Shown here one piece after another: positions 46,108-54,894 of a stretch of 64,000 nucleotides of DNA. Source of the stretch: Planctomycetota bacterium (lineage in GTDB: Bacteria; Planctomycetota; UBA1135; GCA-002748355); NCBI GenBank assembly GCA_020638795.1, contig JACKHW010000001.1, positions 682,001 through 746,000 of the forward strand. The letters run 5' to 3'. The notes under the pieces were generated by a model, which worked only from the letters and a program-made list of their open reading frames with translations, did not search any database and was not told the DNA's origin. The position numbers and the translations under genes were made by a program. Position 1 is the first letter of the stretch. Each line of letters begins with the position of its first letter.

Positions 46108-48303
46108 TCAGATCGCCGCCGCCGGTGTGGCAGCGGTGCGCAGGATACCCAGATCCGAGTAGTCGAGGTCGAAGTAGGACGTGTCCAGCTCTTGCCTCGT
46201 GAGCGTGATGATCTCCGGGAACTCGTCCTTGAGGATCTCGCGCAAGGCGGCGCGATGCTGAGTCAGGATCACCGGATACGGCATACGCTTGAGATCCTCG
46301 ATGTCGATGAACTCGTTCGCATCGACGCCTTCGCGGACGACCTTGCGGATGAGGCTCTCGTCTTCATATCGAAGCCGCGGGAACTGCGCGACGAGCTCGT
46401 CGAGATTCTCATCGAAGAGGTAGAAGCGAATGCGCCGTTTGGCTCCGCAGCAGCTCTCCATGAGGATGCGTCGCAGCGCGAGGCGCAGATGCGCCATCAG
46501 CTCGGAGGGAGCGAACTGTCGGAAGCGTTCGGCGCCATACGCTTGATAGAGACGGTTCAGCGCCGAGAGGATCTCCGGCAGGTTGCGCACGGGCACGAGA
46601 CTGCCGAGGAGCTCGCGCAGGATCTCGAGCAGACGTAGGCGTGTCACGACTCCCTTCTCGCCGAGCAGGGGAAGATAGTTGTCACCGATCTCGTCGAGCA
46701 TCGTCGCGAGTTCCGCGCTTCGCAGGAGGTCGGCCGCATTCTGCCGAATGGCGTGACGCAGGTGTTGGCAAACGACTTGGACCGTGCTGAGGGTGAAGAA
46801 CGCGCCGAGCTTCGCGCTCTCCTCGGCGAAGACGTAGACGCCACGCACGTGGGTGCCGGGCAGGTAGTGACTCGCGAACTCGCCGGTCCGCGGATCCTTG
46901 CGGATCGCCGACGCGGGCACCCCCGCCGCGAGGATGCGATCCGTCTCGTGCGGCGCGCACGCGACGAAGATGCGATCGGGCTGGATCTCCTCACCGCGCG
47001 CGAAGAGCACGCCGTTGCCGATCAAGTTGTAGGTGCCGAGCTCCATGCCGGAGACGCCGAGCTTGCAGTGGATGGGCGGGATCGGGATGCCGATCGCGGC
47101 GGACTCGGAGACGACGACGTTCTTCAGTAGCTTCGCGACGTCCTCCTTCATCTTCCACGTGCCGCCGTCCTCTGGACGCGTGCCGAAGATCTCCGAGATG
47201 ACCTCGTGGACCTCGAGCACGAGACCGCCCGGCGCGAAGCGACCGCGCTTTACCTTCGAGCTCTCCGCTTCCTCGCTCGCCGCATCGTCCTTGGCGGCGG
47301 CATCCGTCTTGGCGCGCTCCTGTCTTCGATGGCGGACGATCGCGGTCAGCACCGCGGCCGCGCCGAGGAGCGTGAACGGCAGGGTCGGAAAGCCGGTCGT
47401 CCCGCTCGTCGCACCGAGCACGAGGAGTAGGAAGCCCGAGATCGCCAAGACCTTCGGGTCGACGAGGAACTGCGCGACCATGTCCTGGGCGAGGTGCGTT
47501 TCCTTGCCGTCGGTGCCCGGTCCGGCGGCCACGCGGGTCACGACGATGCCCGCCGAAACACTGAGCAGGAGCGCCGGGATCTGCGAAACGAGACCGTCGC
47601 CGATCGTGAGCAGGGAGAAGGTCTCGACCGCCTCGCCCGCGCTCATGTCGAGTTGGAGCACGCCGATGACGAGTCCACCGACGATGTTGACCGCCGAGAT
47701 GACGATCCCCGCAATCGCGTCGCCCTTGACGAACTTCATCGCGCCGTCCATCGCCCCGTAGAGCTTGGACTCGCGTTCGAGCAAGTGGCGGCGTTCTCTC
47801 GCCTGTGCTTCGTTGATCAGGCCGCCTCGGAGATCCGCATCGATGCTCATCTGCTTGCCCGGCATGGCGTCGAGCGTGAAGCGTGCACCGACTTCGGCGA
47901 CGCGCTCGGATCCCTTGGCGATGACGATGAACTGGATCAGGACGAGGACCAAGAACACGACGGCGCCGACGACGAGGTTGCCACCGACGACGAATTCGCC
48001 GAAAGCATCGATGATGCTTCCGGCATTCGCCTCGCCGAGGATCAGCTTCGTGCTCGCGACGTTGAGTGCGAGACGGAAGAGCGTCGCGAGCAGGAGCAGC
48101 GTCGGGAAGGACGGCAACTTGATCGCGGAGTGCGCGTAGAGCGCGACGAGGAGCGTGAGGATCGCGGCCGAGATGTTCGTCGCGATCAAGAAATCCATCG
48201 CGGCCGGCGGCACCGGGACGATCATCAAGCTGACGACGACCAAGACCGCGACGGCAAAGACGAGATCACTCGACTTGGCGAAGTACTCACGCACTGGACG
48301 CAT
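46108..48303 (-). CDS. sctV: type III secretion export gate SctV (FlhA family)
   Basis: 731 aa from the ATG at 48303 with GAGGAAG upstream. Inner-membrane export gate; a nonameric cytoplasmic ring binds chaperone-substrate complexes. Seven to eight membrane segments in the first ~330 residues, LFRLALNVASTKLIL, and the FHIPEP signature GKQMSIDADLRGG...INEAQARERR near 145-170. C-terminal domain ~390-731 ends with a charged tail. Last gene of the substrate-sctV unit, 62 bases after the upstream gene. Confidence 0.94.
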   Translation of the reverse strand: MRPVREYFAKSSDLVFAVAVLVVVSLMIVPVPPAAMDFLIATNISAAILTLLVALYAHSAIKLPSFPTLLLLATLFRLALNVASTKLILGEANAGSIIDAFGEFVVGGNLVVGAVVFLVLVLIQFIVIAKGSERVAEVGARFTLDAMPGKQMSIDADLRGGLINEAQARERRHLLERESKLYGAMDGAMKFVKGDAIAGIVISAVNIVGGLVIGVLQLDMSAGEAVETFSLLTIGDGLVSQIPALLLSVSAGIVVTRVAAGPGTDGKETHLAQDMVAQFLVDPKVLAISGFLLLVLGATSGTTGFPTLPFTLLGAAAVLTAIVRHRRQERAKTDAAAKDDAASEEAESSKVKRGRFAPGGLVLEVHEVISEIFGTRPEDGGTWKMKEDVAKLLKNVVVSESAAIGIPIPPIHCKLGVSGMELGTYNLIGNGVLFARGEEIQPDRIFVACAPHETDRILAAGVPASAIRKDPRTGEFASHYLPGTHVRGVYVFAEESAKLGAFFTLSTVQVVCQHLRHAIRQNAADLLRSAELATMLDEIGDNYLPLLGEKGVVTRLRLLEILRELLGSLVPVRNLPEILSALNRLYQAYGAERFRQFAPSELMAHLRLALRRILMESCCGAKRRIRFYLFDENLDELVAQFPRLRYEDESLIRKVVREGVDANEFIDIEDLKRMPYPVILTQHRAALREILKDEFPEIITLTRQELDTSYFDLDYSDLGILRTAATPAAAI

Positions 48304-48365
48304 TCTCGTTCTTCCTCGAAATGGCGCGGGTGCTACGGACACAGGGTCCGTGCACCCGCGAAGGC

Positions 48366-49586
48366 TCACTCGGCCCGCATCGACGGGTCGGGGATCCGGT
48401 AGGACTTGGTGCTACCGTCCGTGAGTTGCACCTCGACGGTGACGCCCGGGGGATAGGCGGCTCCCGGTTGGTCGAAGCGGAAGTGCTCGCGACCGCCGTT
48501 CGCGACCGAGGCGTAGTCACCCTGCTCGAGGATCTGTCCGCTCGCGTCGCGCAGCACGACGCCGGCGACCTTGCCCGTCATCTCCGGTGGAAGGAGCGTG
48601 ACGAGCTGACCGGTCGTTTCGGAAACGGGCTTCCAGAGGAAGCCGTCGCCGAAGAGGTTTTGCGTCGGACCCTTCGGAATCGCGGGGCCGGCTGCTGCTG
48701 CGGCACGCATCTGTGCTCGTGGCGCGGCCTTCGTGGCTTCCGCCTTCTTGTCGGTGACGTCCTTCCCCTGCATGAGGGCGTCGATCTCCTTCTTCTGTTC
48801 GTCCTCGAGATCGCCCTCGAGATCGACGTCGAGCAGCGGGCCCAGGGGGCGTCGCTCGGGCTTTTTCTCGCCCGCGTCGAACGCGGACAAGCGCTTCTGA
48901 GCCTTCGCGACGGCGTCTTCGAACGGCGCACGAGCGACGCTGTCGTCGCCCTCACCTCCGCGACCGTCGAAGAGCTCGTCCTTGTTCTCGTCGAGTTGTG
49001 CGGCGGCGAACGCCTCGGAGTGGAGCTTCGTCGCTTGGCGCTTCGTGAGCACGCCACCTTCGATCAGTTCATGAAGGGCTTCCTGTGCGCGCGCTTCGTA
49101 ACCCTTCCTCTGTCCGGGCTCGCGCGTTCCTTCGAAGGCTTCCTTGAAGGCGGCGGATGCCTCGGGTCCGTGTTTCTCCCCGATACGCGCATGGAGTACC
49201 GCGGCGTAGAGGCGTTCTTCGTTGATCAGGCCCTTCTTGCTCGGGCCGGCGATTTCGCGAATCGCGTCTTCGAATCCTGCCTTGGAGCTCGTGGTCTCGG
49301 AGGCTTCGTCGGGCGTCGCGCTCTGGGCTTCGGCCGCGGGCTTTGCCGCGGGTCGCATGCCCTGGAAGAGGCGGCGAACGCCGCCGAAGAACCCACCTTC
49401 CTTCTCGGGTTCCGCTGCCGTGCTCGGAGCGGGACTGCCGGCGAGCGGAAAGCGCGCGTCCTCGACGAGGTCGACGCTTTCGCTCTGCGTCGCCGCGCGC
49501 TGCGCAGCGACTCGTTCTTGTTCGTCTTGCTCGACGCGCGGCGCGGCTTGCGGCGTCGTCGTCGATACGGGGCCAATGCTGGTCAT
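48366..49586 (-). CDS. probable type III secreted or needle-associated protein with EF-hand-like loop
   Basis: 406 aa, no recognised family. N-terminal ~90 residues are low-complexity and disordered, with no Sec signal (MTSIGPVSTTTPQAA), as in type III substrates. Residues ~100-200 are helical with a loop AAQLDENKDELFDGRGG resembling a calcium-binding EF-hand. A charged Lys/Glu/Ala linker follows. The last ~90 residues are beta-rich (GFLWKPVSETTGQLVTLLP, VVLRDASGQILEQG, YPPGVTVEVQLTDGSTKSY), resembling an Ig-like or FlgD-like fold. It lies directly between sctV and two other candidate substrates. Confidence 0.7.
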   Translation of the reverse strand: MTSIGPVSTTTPQAAPRVEQDEQERVAAQRAATQSESVDLVEDARFPLAGSPAPSTAAEPEKEGGFFGGVRRLFQGMRPAAKPAAEAQSATPDEASETTSSKAGFEDAIREIAGPSKKGLINEERLYAAVLHARIGEKHGPEASAAFKEAFEGTREPGQRKGYEARAQEALHELIEGGVLTKRQATKLHSEAFAAAQLDENKDELFDGRGGEGDDSVARAPFEDAVAKAQKRLSAFDAGEKKPERRPLGPLLDVDLEGDLEDEQKKEIDALMQGKDVTDKKAEATKAAPRAQMRAAAAAGPAIPKGPTQNLFGDGFLWKPVSETTGQLVTLLPPEMTGKVAGVVLRDASGQILEQGDYASVANGGREHFRFDQPGAAYPPGVTVEVQLTDGSTKSYRIPDPSMRAE

Positions 49587-49613
49587 GGTCTACCTCGCTT
49601 CAGGCTCGCGGAA

Positions 49614-50276
49614 TCAGAAGATCGAGCTGACGCTGTCCCACGCGTCCGACACGGCGTCGCCCGCCTTGTCGAGTCCCGCTTCCATCTCGGGCATGACGTC
49701 TTCGGCGAAGTCGCCGAGTTCACCGCCGGCCATCTCGCCGAGTTCCTCGCCGACCATCGAGCCGATGGCTCCACCGACGACGGCGCCGACGGGCGCGAGC
49801 GGCGCGGTGACACCGAATGCCATCATCGCTCCGGCGCCGATCGAGGAGCCGACGCTCTGTCCGACCTTCGCGCCGACGGCACCGCCGGCGGCTTCGAACA
49901 GTGCATCGCTCTTGTCTTCGGCGCCGAGGATCCCGAAGAGACTCATTCCCGCGTTGGCGAAGCCGAGACCCTTCGAGATGCCTCCGAGTTGCGCGACTTG
50001 GTCGAGCACGATGTTCTTCTGACCGGCGGGAATTGCCTCTTCGAGTGCCTTGGCCCACTCGAGCTTCGAGCCGTCGACGAGGCCCTTCGTTCCCGTCCCG
50101 AAGAGCCCGGCCAGGTCCATGACCTCGAGTACCTGCGGTAGCAAGTCTTGGAAGAGATCTTGCCCTTGCTCGCTCGTGGCGGGAAGCGCGCCGAGAGTAT
50201 TCGCGTCCTTGCCCGCCGTGAGTTCTCGAGCGAGTTGGAGAGTCTGCGTCGTCTGCGTGATTGCGTTCAAATCCAT
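49614..50276 (-). CDS. glycine-zipper hydrophobic protein, candidate translocator or pore protein
   Basis: 220 aa, not recognised. No Sec signal; the N-terminus (MDLNAITQTTQTLQLAREL) is Thr/Gln/Ser-rich, as in type III secretion signals. Residues ~105-185 hold long Gly/Ala-rich hydrophobic helices with small-xxx-small spacing (GGAVGAKVGQSVGSSIGAGA, VGAVVGGAIGSMVGEEL), typical of glycine-zipper membrane insertion. An acidic amphipathic C-terminus follows (DKAGDAVSDAWDSVSSIF). The position between two candidate substrates and upstream of sctV favours a translocator or effector; not shown by homology. Confidence 0.7.
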   Translation of the reverse strand: MDLNAITQTTQTLQLARELTAGKDANTLGALPATSEQGQDLFQDLLPQVLEVMDLAGLFGTGTKGLVDGSKLEWAKALEEAIPAGQKNIVLDQVAQLGGISKGLGFANAGMSLFGILGAEDKSDALFEAAGGAVGAKVGQSVGSSIGAGAMMAFGVTAPLAPVGAVVGGAIGSMVGEELGEMAGGELGDFAEDVMPEMEAGLDKAGDAVSDAWDSVSSIF

Positions 50277-50334
50277 GCTGTGATTCCTTGCTTCGTGGTT
50301 TCGTGAGTCGCCGTATTTGGGTGTTCGTGCGCGA

Positions 50335-51261
50335 TCACGCCTTGCTGTTGCGCGCGAAGTTCATCTTCGATTCGTGGTCGGTCTTGCTGATGTTCGAGAT
50401 GAGCTCGCCGATCTGCTTCTTCGATTGGTTGAGCTGCTGCAACCCGAACATCGAATCGCGGAGCTTGCGATTCATGTCTTGCGACTCGGGAGCGTTGGCC
50501 CCGGAACCGCCTCTCGACGCTTGCGATTGCACCTTGTCGCGAGAGTCCTCGAGCGAGCCGACCTCGAGGCCCTTCAAATAGATGCGGCGCTCAATGATCG
50601 ACTCGAGCGTCATGAGCAGGGCGAGGATGTTGCCCTTGCTGTTCTTGAGTTGCTGTAGGAGATCCTGCAGCTCCGAGTCGCCGTCGGAGTCGTAGTCGTT
50701 GAAGGTCTTGTTCTTGCTCGTGCCGCCGAGGCCGTCGAGGACCCTCTGGCTGATCTCCTTCCCTTGATCGTTGCCATGGAAGAGGTCGTCGACTTCGTCG
50801 CCGGCCTCGATCACGCTGCCGTCTTCTTGGGATTCGTCGAGTTCGCGTGCTCGACCTTCGAAGTCCGTGAACTGCGGCCCCTCCTTCGAATGGACTCCAG
50901 CCGCTTTGTAGGCATCGGATCCGTTCATGACGTGTAGCTCGTCGATCCAGGCGGCGCCGTTGTCGTCCTTCGCCGTCGGTACGACGGTCAGCTTCGTGCC
51001 GTCCTTGAGGTCGATCGTGAGGTTGTCCTCGTGGAAGTCGTATTTGTTCCCGTCACCCGTCCAAACGTGTGGATCGCCCCAGATGCGCGAAGTCGTGTCG
51101 TTCGTCTTGTCGCGAATGATGATCTCGTCCTTCGTGACGGTGATCTCGTACCGTGGCGTTTGGATCTTGTTGCCGTCACGCCGGACTTTGTCGCCCTTCG
51201 GCGCGCTGCAGTCTTGAACCTTCGAGTTGGCGGATGGTGCTTGGACGTTCATGGAACTCAT
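50335..51261 (-). CDS. DUF1521 (metal-induced autocleavage) domain protein, candidate type III effector
   Basis: 308 aa. Residues ~35-145 match DUF1521: PRYEITVTKDEIIIRDK, RIWGDPHVWTGDGNKYDF, LTIDLKDGTKLTV, LHVMNGSDAYKAAGV. In rhizobial NopE proteins this domain self-cleaves when calcium binds, between Asp and Pro of GDPH; here that bond is Asp63-Pro64. The remainder holds an acidic region, a DYDSDGDSE acidic calcium-like motif and a helical C-terminus (QLNQSKKQIGELISNISK) resembling needle or filament subunits. GAGGAAT lies 8 bases upstream of the ATG. First gene of a unit with two other candidate substrates and sctV. Confidence 0.85.
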   Translation of the reverse strand: MSSMNVQAPSANSKVQDCSAPKGDKVRRDGNKIQTPRYEITVTKDEIIIRDKTNDTTSRIWGDPHVWTGDGNKYDFHEDNLTIDLKDGTKLTVVPTAKDDNGAAWIDELHVMNGSDAYKAAGVHSKEGPQFTDFEGRARELDESQEDGSVIEAGDEVDDLFHGNDQGKEISQRVLDGLGGTSKNKTFNDYDSDGDSELQDLLQQLKNSKGNILALLMTLESIIERRIYLKGLEVGSLEDSRDKVQSQASRGGSGANAPESQDMNRKLRDSMFGLQQLNQSKKQIGELISNISKTDHESKMNFARNSKA

Positions 51262-51594
51262 GTCTTGGGATTCCTCGTGTAAGTGTCGTGCTGTCGTGGT
51301 CGTCGCACTGATCGTGCGGCGCGTTGGTGAGTTGCGTAAAAAGCAGAGAGGCCGTCTCCTGCCGGAAACGGCCTCTCTCGTCCCTCTCTGTCTCTCTCTC
51401 GTTCCCTTCAGGTTGCTGGCTTCGCGTTCTCCTTCATGAATGGTCTCGGGTCGTCACCGCCCTTCGAGACCTCGCCGTGCGCTGCTTTGGGCTTGTTTTT
51501 TATTGATGAGCTTTCCCACTGCATCCCGCACGGGCGAAGTCTCGGCCAGTGACACGAAACTGATCGGGGACCTGCGCTCGTCGTTGCGTACGCG
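51262..51594 (-). promoter_or_regulatory. 333-base gap: sctU terminator and promoter region of the substrate-sctV unit
   Basis: No gene seen. It contains the terminator at 51337-51378 and, nearer 51262, a short stretch that should hold the promoter for the DUF1521 gene. I see no clear sigma70 or sigma28 box there. Confidence 0.5.
51337..51378 (-). terminator. intrinsic terminator downstream of sctU
   Basis: On the minus strand, AGAGAGGCCGT (51378-51368), a 12-base loop, ACGGCCTCTCT (51355-51345), then GCTTTTT. A perfect 11-bp stem with a T run, the best intrinsic terminator in the window. It ends the sctQ-to-sctU transcript. Confidence 0.9.
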
Positions 51595-52698
51595 TCACGA
51601 ACGCTCTTCGATTCGCGACAGCCACGCGGGCTCGTCACCGAGGACCTCGATCCCGTGCTCGCGCGTCCAGTGGAAGACCGCTTCGACCGCGAGCCTGTGT
51701 TCGTCGGGAACGAAGTCTCCGGCGTCCAAGTCGCGATGCAGGGCGCGTGCGAGCGGGACCTCGCGTCGGATCGGGATCTTCTCCTCGCGCGCGCGGTCGA
51801 TCATGCGCCGTGCGAGCGCGTCGGTGCCTTTGGCGACGAGCTTGACGTAGGCACCTTGCTCGTCGGCATCGGCCCGGAGCGCGCATGCGAAGTGGGTCGG
51901 ATTGACGACGAGGACGTCGGCCTCGGACACCTGCATCAGCGTTTGGTTGTCGAGGATCTCCTTGTGCAGCCGCTTGCGTTCGCCGCGCTGTTGCGGGTCG
52001 CCTTGGTCGTCCTTGTTCTCGCGCTTGACTTCGTCCTTCGCCATCTTCATACGCTCGCCGAAGCGGCGGCGCTGTTCCCAGAGATCGAAGGCAGCGAGCA
52101 CGAGCCCAGCGACGAGCACGTAGCGCGCCATGTGGCCGATCGCGGATTCCACGACGCCGACGCTCTGCATCGGAGAGGCGTAGACGAGTCGGAGGAGCCC
52201 GGGCAAGAAGGCTCGTAAAGCGAGCCAGCAAGCGAGGCCGACGAAGAGGACTTTCGCGAGCGACTTCGTGAGCTCGATCCACGCTTCCTTCGCGAAGAAT
52301 CGTTGTTTCGCGCCGGCGATCGGATCGAGCTTGGACCACTTGGGGAGGAGCGTCTTGAAGCTCAGGAGCGGACCGACCTGCGCGAACGGAACGAGGACAG
52401 AAGCGAGCATCAGCACCGCGAAGAGCGGGAGGAGCGCCGAGCCGACGCCGAGGAGTTCACTTCCGAGGATGTCGAGGAGATCGAGCGAGGGCTCCCGCGA
52501 TTCGGGCACGAGAGCGAAGATGCGCACGATGCCCGCATGCAATCGGTCGTAGATTCGCGGGATCGCGGACGCGAGCGTCAGGAGTCCGATCGCCAAGAGA
52601 ACGACGTTCGCGAGCTCTTGGGACTTCCACGCGTCGCCGTCTTCCCGCGCCTTGCGGAGTCGTCTCGCCGTCGGCTTCTCGGTACGCTCTCCGGACAT
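51595..52698 (-). CDS. sctU: type III secretion export switch protein SctU (FlhB family)
   Basis: 367 aa from the ATG at 52698, 4 bases after the sctT stop. Four membrane segments in the first ~210 residues, then the cytoplasmic domain with the autocleavage motif VVNPTHFACAL (Asn-Pro near 266), where cleavage changes substrate specificity from early to late. N-terminal TEKPTARRLRKAREDGD is typical (T.KPT...R..A...G). Last gene before the terminator. Confidence 0.95.
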   Translation of the reverse strand: MSGERTEKPTARRLRKAREDGDAWKSQELANVVLLAIGLLTLASAIPRIYDRLHAGIVRIFALVPESREPSLDLLDILGSELLGVGSALLPLFAVLMLASVLVPFAQVGPLLSFKTLLPKWSKLDPIAGAKQRFFAKEAWIELTKSLAKVLFVGLACWLALRAFLPGLLRLVYASPMQSVGVVESAIGHMARYVLVAGLVLAAFDLWEQRRRFGERMKMAKDEVKRENKDDQGDPQQRGERKRLHKEILDNQTLMQVSEADVLVVNPTHFACALRADADEQGAYVKLVAKGTDALARRMIDRAREEKIPIRREVPLARALHRDLDAGDFVPDEHRLAVEAVFHWTREHGIEVLGDEPAWLSRIEERS

Positions 52699-52702
52699 CG
52701 CG

Positions 52703-53497
52703 CTAGCCGAGCAGGAATTCGAGGACACGTCGCGGGATCGACACGCGCACGACTTCGAAGATCCGCGGTAGGAGGAGCAGTAAGACGAGAAGCCCGAGGG
52801 TCCCCTTGAGCGTCATGCTGAGGAAGAAGACTTGGATCTGCGGCGCGATCTTGCTGAGCAGGGCGAACGCCACGTCGAGCACGAGCATCGTCACGATCAC
52901 CGGAGTCGCGATCTGCACGCAGACGAGGAAGAGGTCTGAAAACGCGACGACGGCCGCCCGGATCGCACCGAGACCCACGAGCTGCGGCGGCAGTGTGCCT
53001 CCGGGCGGCAGCGCTCGAAAGCTCTCACAAAGTCCGAGCAATAGCATCCTGTGTCCTCCCGCGAGCAAGAAGACGAGCACGAAAGTGTTCATGAAGAAGC
53101 CCGATAGCACCGAAGCTTGCTGTCTGCTCGTCGGATCGAGGACGGATGTCATGCTCGCGCCGCGGGCCGTGTCCATGAACGCGCCGGCCGCCGCGAAGAG
53201 GTGGAAGAGCACGCGCACGAAGATCGCGAGTGTGATGCCGATCAAGATCTCCTTTGCGAACAGAGGCACGAAGCTGATCGTGCGCGCATCGAATGCGACG
53301 AAGGGTAGGAAGACCGGCAAGATGACGAGGGTCAACAGCACCGCGAGGCCGATGCGGAAGCGCGCAGGCGCGGCGACACCACCGAGCAGCGGGGTGAAGA
53401 CCACGAGCGGTGCGATGCGACAGAAGAGCATGACGGCCGCGGTCGGTGCCGGGCCGCCGAAGGCTGCCTCCATCGCGCTCGAGATCTGTTCCCACAT
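52703..53497 (-). CDS. sctT: type III secretion export apparatus protein SctT (FliR family)
   Basis: 264 aa, multi-pass membrane protein that completes the SctRST export gate. Hydrophobic throughout; family features include LLGGVAAPARFRIGLAVLL, LFAKEILIGITLAI, and FSDLFLVCVQIATPVIVTML. The stop of sctS is 4 bases before its start. Normal length. Confidence 0.93.
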   Translation of the reverse strand: MWEQISSAMEAAFGGPAPTAAVMLFCRIAPLVVFTPLLGGVAAPARFRIGLAVLLTLVILPVFLPFVAFDARTISFVPLFAKEILIGITLAIFVRVLFHLFAAAGAFMDTARGASMTSVLDPTSRQQASVLSGFFMNTFVLVFLLAGGHRMLLLGLCESFRALPPGGTLPPQLVGLGAIRAAVVAFSDLFLVCVQIATPVIVTMLVLDVAFALLSKIAPQIQVFFLSMTLKGTLGLLVLLLLLPRIFEVVRVSIPRRVLEFLLG

Positions 53498-53500
53498 GGA

Positions 53501-53773
53501 TCAGCTCATGTCGCCGATCATTTCGAGGAGCTGCCGAGCGAAGCCGACGAGTGCATGGATCGCTGACAGGCCGAAAGCGAGCACGACGCCGTAGACCGCG
53601 ACGATCTTCGGGACGACCGTCAACGTCTGCTCTTGGATCTGCGTCGCCGCTTGGAAAATGCTGATCAACAAGCCGAGCAGCATCGCGACGAGGACCGGCG
53701 GTGCGCTGAGTGTGATCGCGAGAAGCAGCGCTTCACGACCGATTTGCAAGACCGTGGTGAAGTCGAGAGTCAT
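53501..53773 (-). CDS. sctS: type III secretion export apparatus protein SctS (FliQ family)
   Basis: 90 aa with two membrane helices (LLLAITLSAPPVLVAMLLGLL; KIVAVYGVVLAFGLSAIHAL). Conserved SIFQAATQIQEQTLTVVPK links them, the signature of FliQ/SctS. Forms the export gate with SctR and SctT. Confidence 0.95.
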   Translation of the reverse strand: MTLDFTTVLQIGREALLLAITLSAPPVLVAMLLGLLISIFQAATQIQEQTLTVVPKIVAVYGVVLAFGLSAIHALVGFARQLLEMIGDMS

Positions 53774-53791
53774 GCCGCGAGGCTCCGTGAG

Positions 53792-54532
53792 TCAAGGCAC
53801 ATAGCTCTCGACGATTCCTTCGATCAAGAGCCGCCAGCCGTCGACGAGAACGAAGAGCAGGATCTTCAACGGCAGACTGACGAGCGTTGGCTGCATCATG
53901 TGCATGCCCATCGCGAGCAGGATGTTGCTGACGACCAGATCGAGGACCAGGAACGGAATGAACAGCAAGAAGCCGATCTGGAAGGCGCGTGTCAGCTCCG
54001 TCAACACGAACGACGGTGCTCGGATCGTCAGCGTGTCGTAGACGTCGCGCCATTCGCTCTGCGCCAACCGAGTGCCGACATCGGGTGTCTCTTGTCTGCT
54101 AGCTCGTCCCTGATCTGCGCGCAAGCGCGTGCGCAGGCCGCGGAAGAGTTCGACGTTCTGAGGATCACCATGACGCTCCAAGAACTGACGCAAGGACTCC
54201 TCCACGGACGTGGCGAACGCGACCGCGTCGAGCTGCTGGGCCACGCCGTCCGGTCGTGCTTTGCTCTCGTAACGACTCCATGCATCGATCGCGACGGGCG
54301 ACATGATGTGCAAGCTGAGGATGAGGGCGATGCCCGTGAGGACGCTCGTCGGCGGGATCTGAGGCGTTCCGATGGCCTGTCGCAGGATGCCGAGCGTGAT
54401 GACGAGTTTCGCGAAGGACGTCACCATCGTCAGCAAGAACGGGAGGAGCGACATCGCGACGAGCAGCAACATGAAGGTCTGCGTCGAAGCCGTCGCTCCG
54501 GGCGCGGAGCTCTGCGCGATGAGCGGATTCAC
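53792..54532 (-). CDS. sctR: type III secretion export apparatus protein SctR (FliP family)
   Basis: 246 aa. Pentameric core of the export gate. Conserved: LLPFLLTMVTSFAKLVI, LGILRQAIGTPQIPPTSVLTG, LTELTRAFQIGFLLFIPFL, DLVVSNILLAMGM and MMQPTLVSLPLKILLFVLVDGW. No long N-terminal signal sequence as in FliP; the start codon overlaps the stop of the FliO-like gene by 4 bases. Confidence 0.95.
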   Translation of the reverse strand: MNPLIAQSSAPGATASTQTFMLLLVAMSLLPFLLTMVTSFAKLVITLGILRQAIGTPQIPPTSVLTGIALILSLHIMSPVAIDAWSRYESKARPDGVAQQLDAVAFATSVEESLRQFLERHGDPQNVELFRGLRTRLRADQGRASRQETPDVGTRLAQSEWRDVYDTLTIRAPSFVLTELTRAFQIGFLLFIPFLVLDLVVSNILLAMGMHMMQPTLVSLPLKILLFVLVDGWRLLIEGIVESYVP

Positions 54533-54894
54533 GATGCCTCTCCGAGGAGGTCGAGGCTCGTTCGCTGTGGCGTCTCCCGGAGCGACCTCGTGCGCCCCGT
54601 GGTTCCATCCATGCGCTCGATCCCGTGAATGCCCGATTCCGTCGTCGCGATCAAGACGTGCGATCCATCAACGCGAACGAGCAACAGGCTGCGGCGCGGA
54701 CCGAGCTCGAGGCGTTCCACGACTTCGAGGCGTTCGCAGGAAACGAGACGATGCTTCCGGCGAAACATGCGAGGAGCGATTCGAAGCGCGACATAGAGAA
54801 GGGCTACCATCGCGCTGAGCACGAGGAGCATCGACAGGATGCTCGCTCCGTAGTCGCCGATGGGGGAGTTCGCTGCGAGTGAGGCGGTGATCAC
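54529..54894 (-). CDS. FliO-like protein
   Basis: 121 aa from a GTG at 54894 with GGAGGA five bases upstream; the GTG overlaps the sctQ stop (GTGA). One membrane helix (~20-40, ILSMLLVLSAMVALLYVALRI), then a basic cytoplasmic domain with LEVVERLELGPRRSLLLVRV and HVLIATTESGIHGI, the pattern of FliO (ERL.LG....L.LV...G...L.G......). FliO helps assemble FliP rings in flagella and is usually missing from non-flagellar systems. It stands exactly where fliO stands in fliMNOPQR operons. Confidence 0.8.
   Translation of the reverse strand: MITASLAANSPIGDYGASILSMLLVLSAMVALLYVALRIAPRMFRRKHRLVSCERLEVVERLELGPRRSLLLVRVDGSHVLIATTESGIHGIERMDGTTGRTRSLRETPQRTSLDLLGEAS

Noticed and set aside
46108..48303. sctV as a flagellar flhA
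   Set aside because: Sequence alone does not decide, but no hook, rod or flagellin gene is near and substrate-like genes are adjacent; the Sct name is kept with this caveat.
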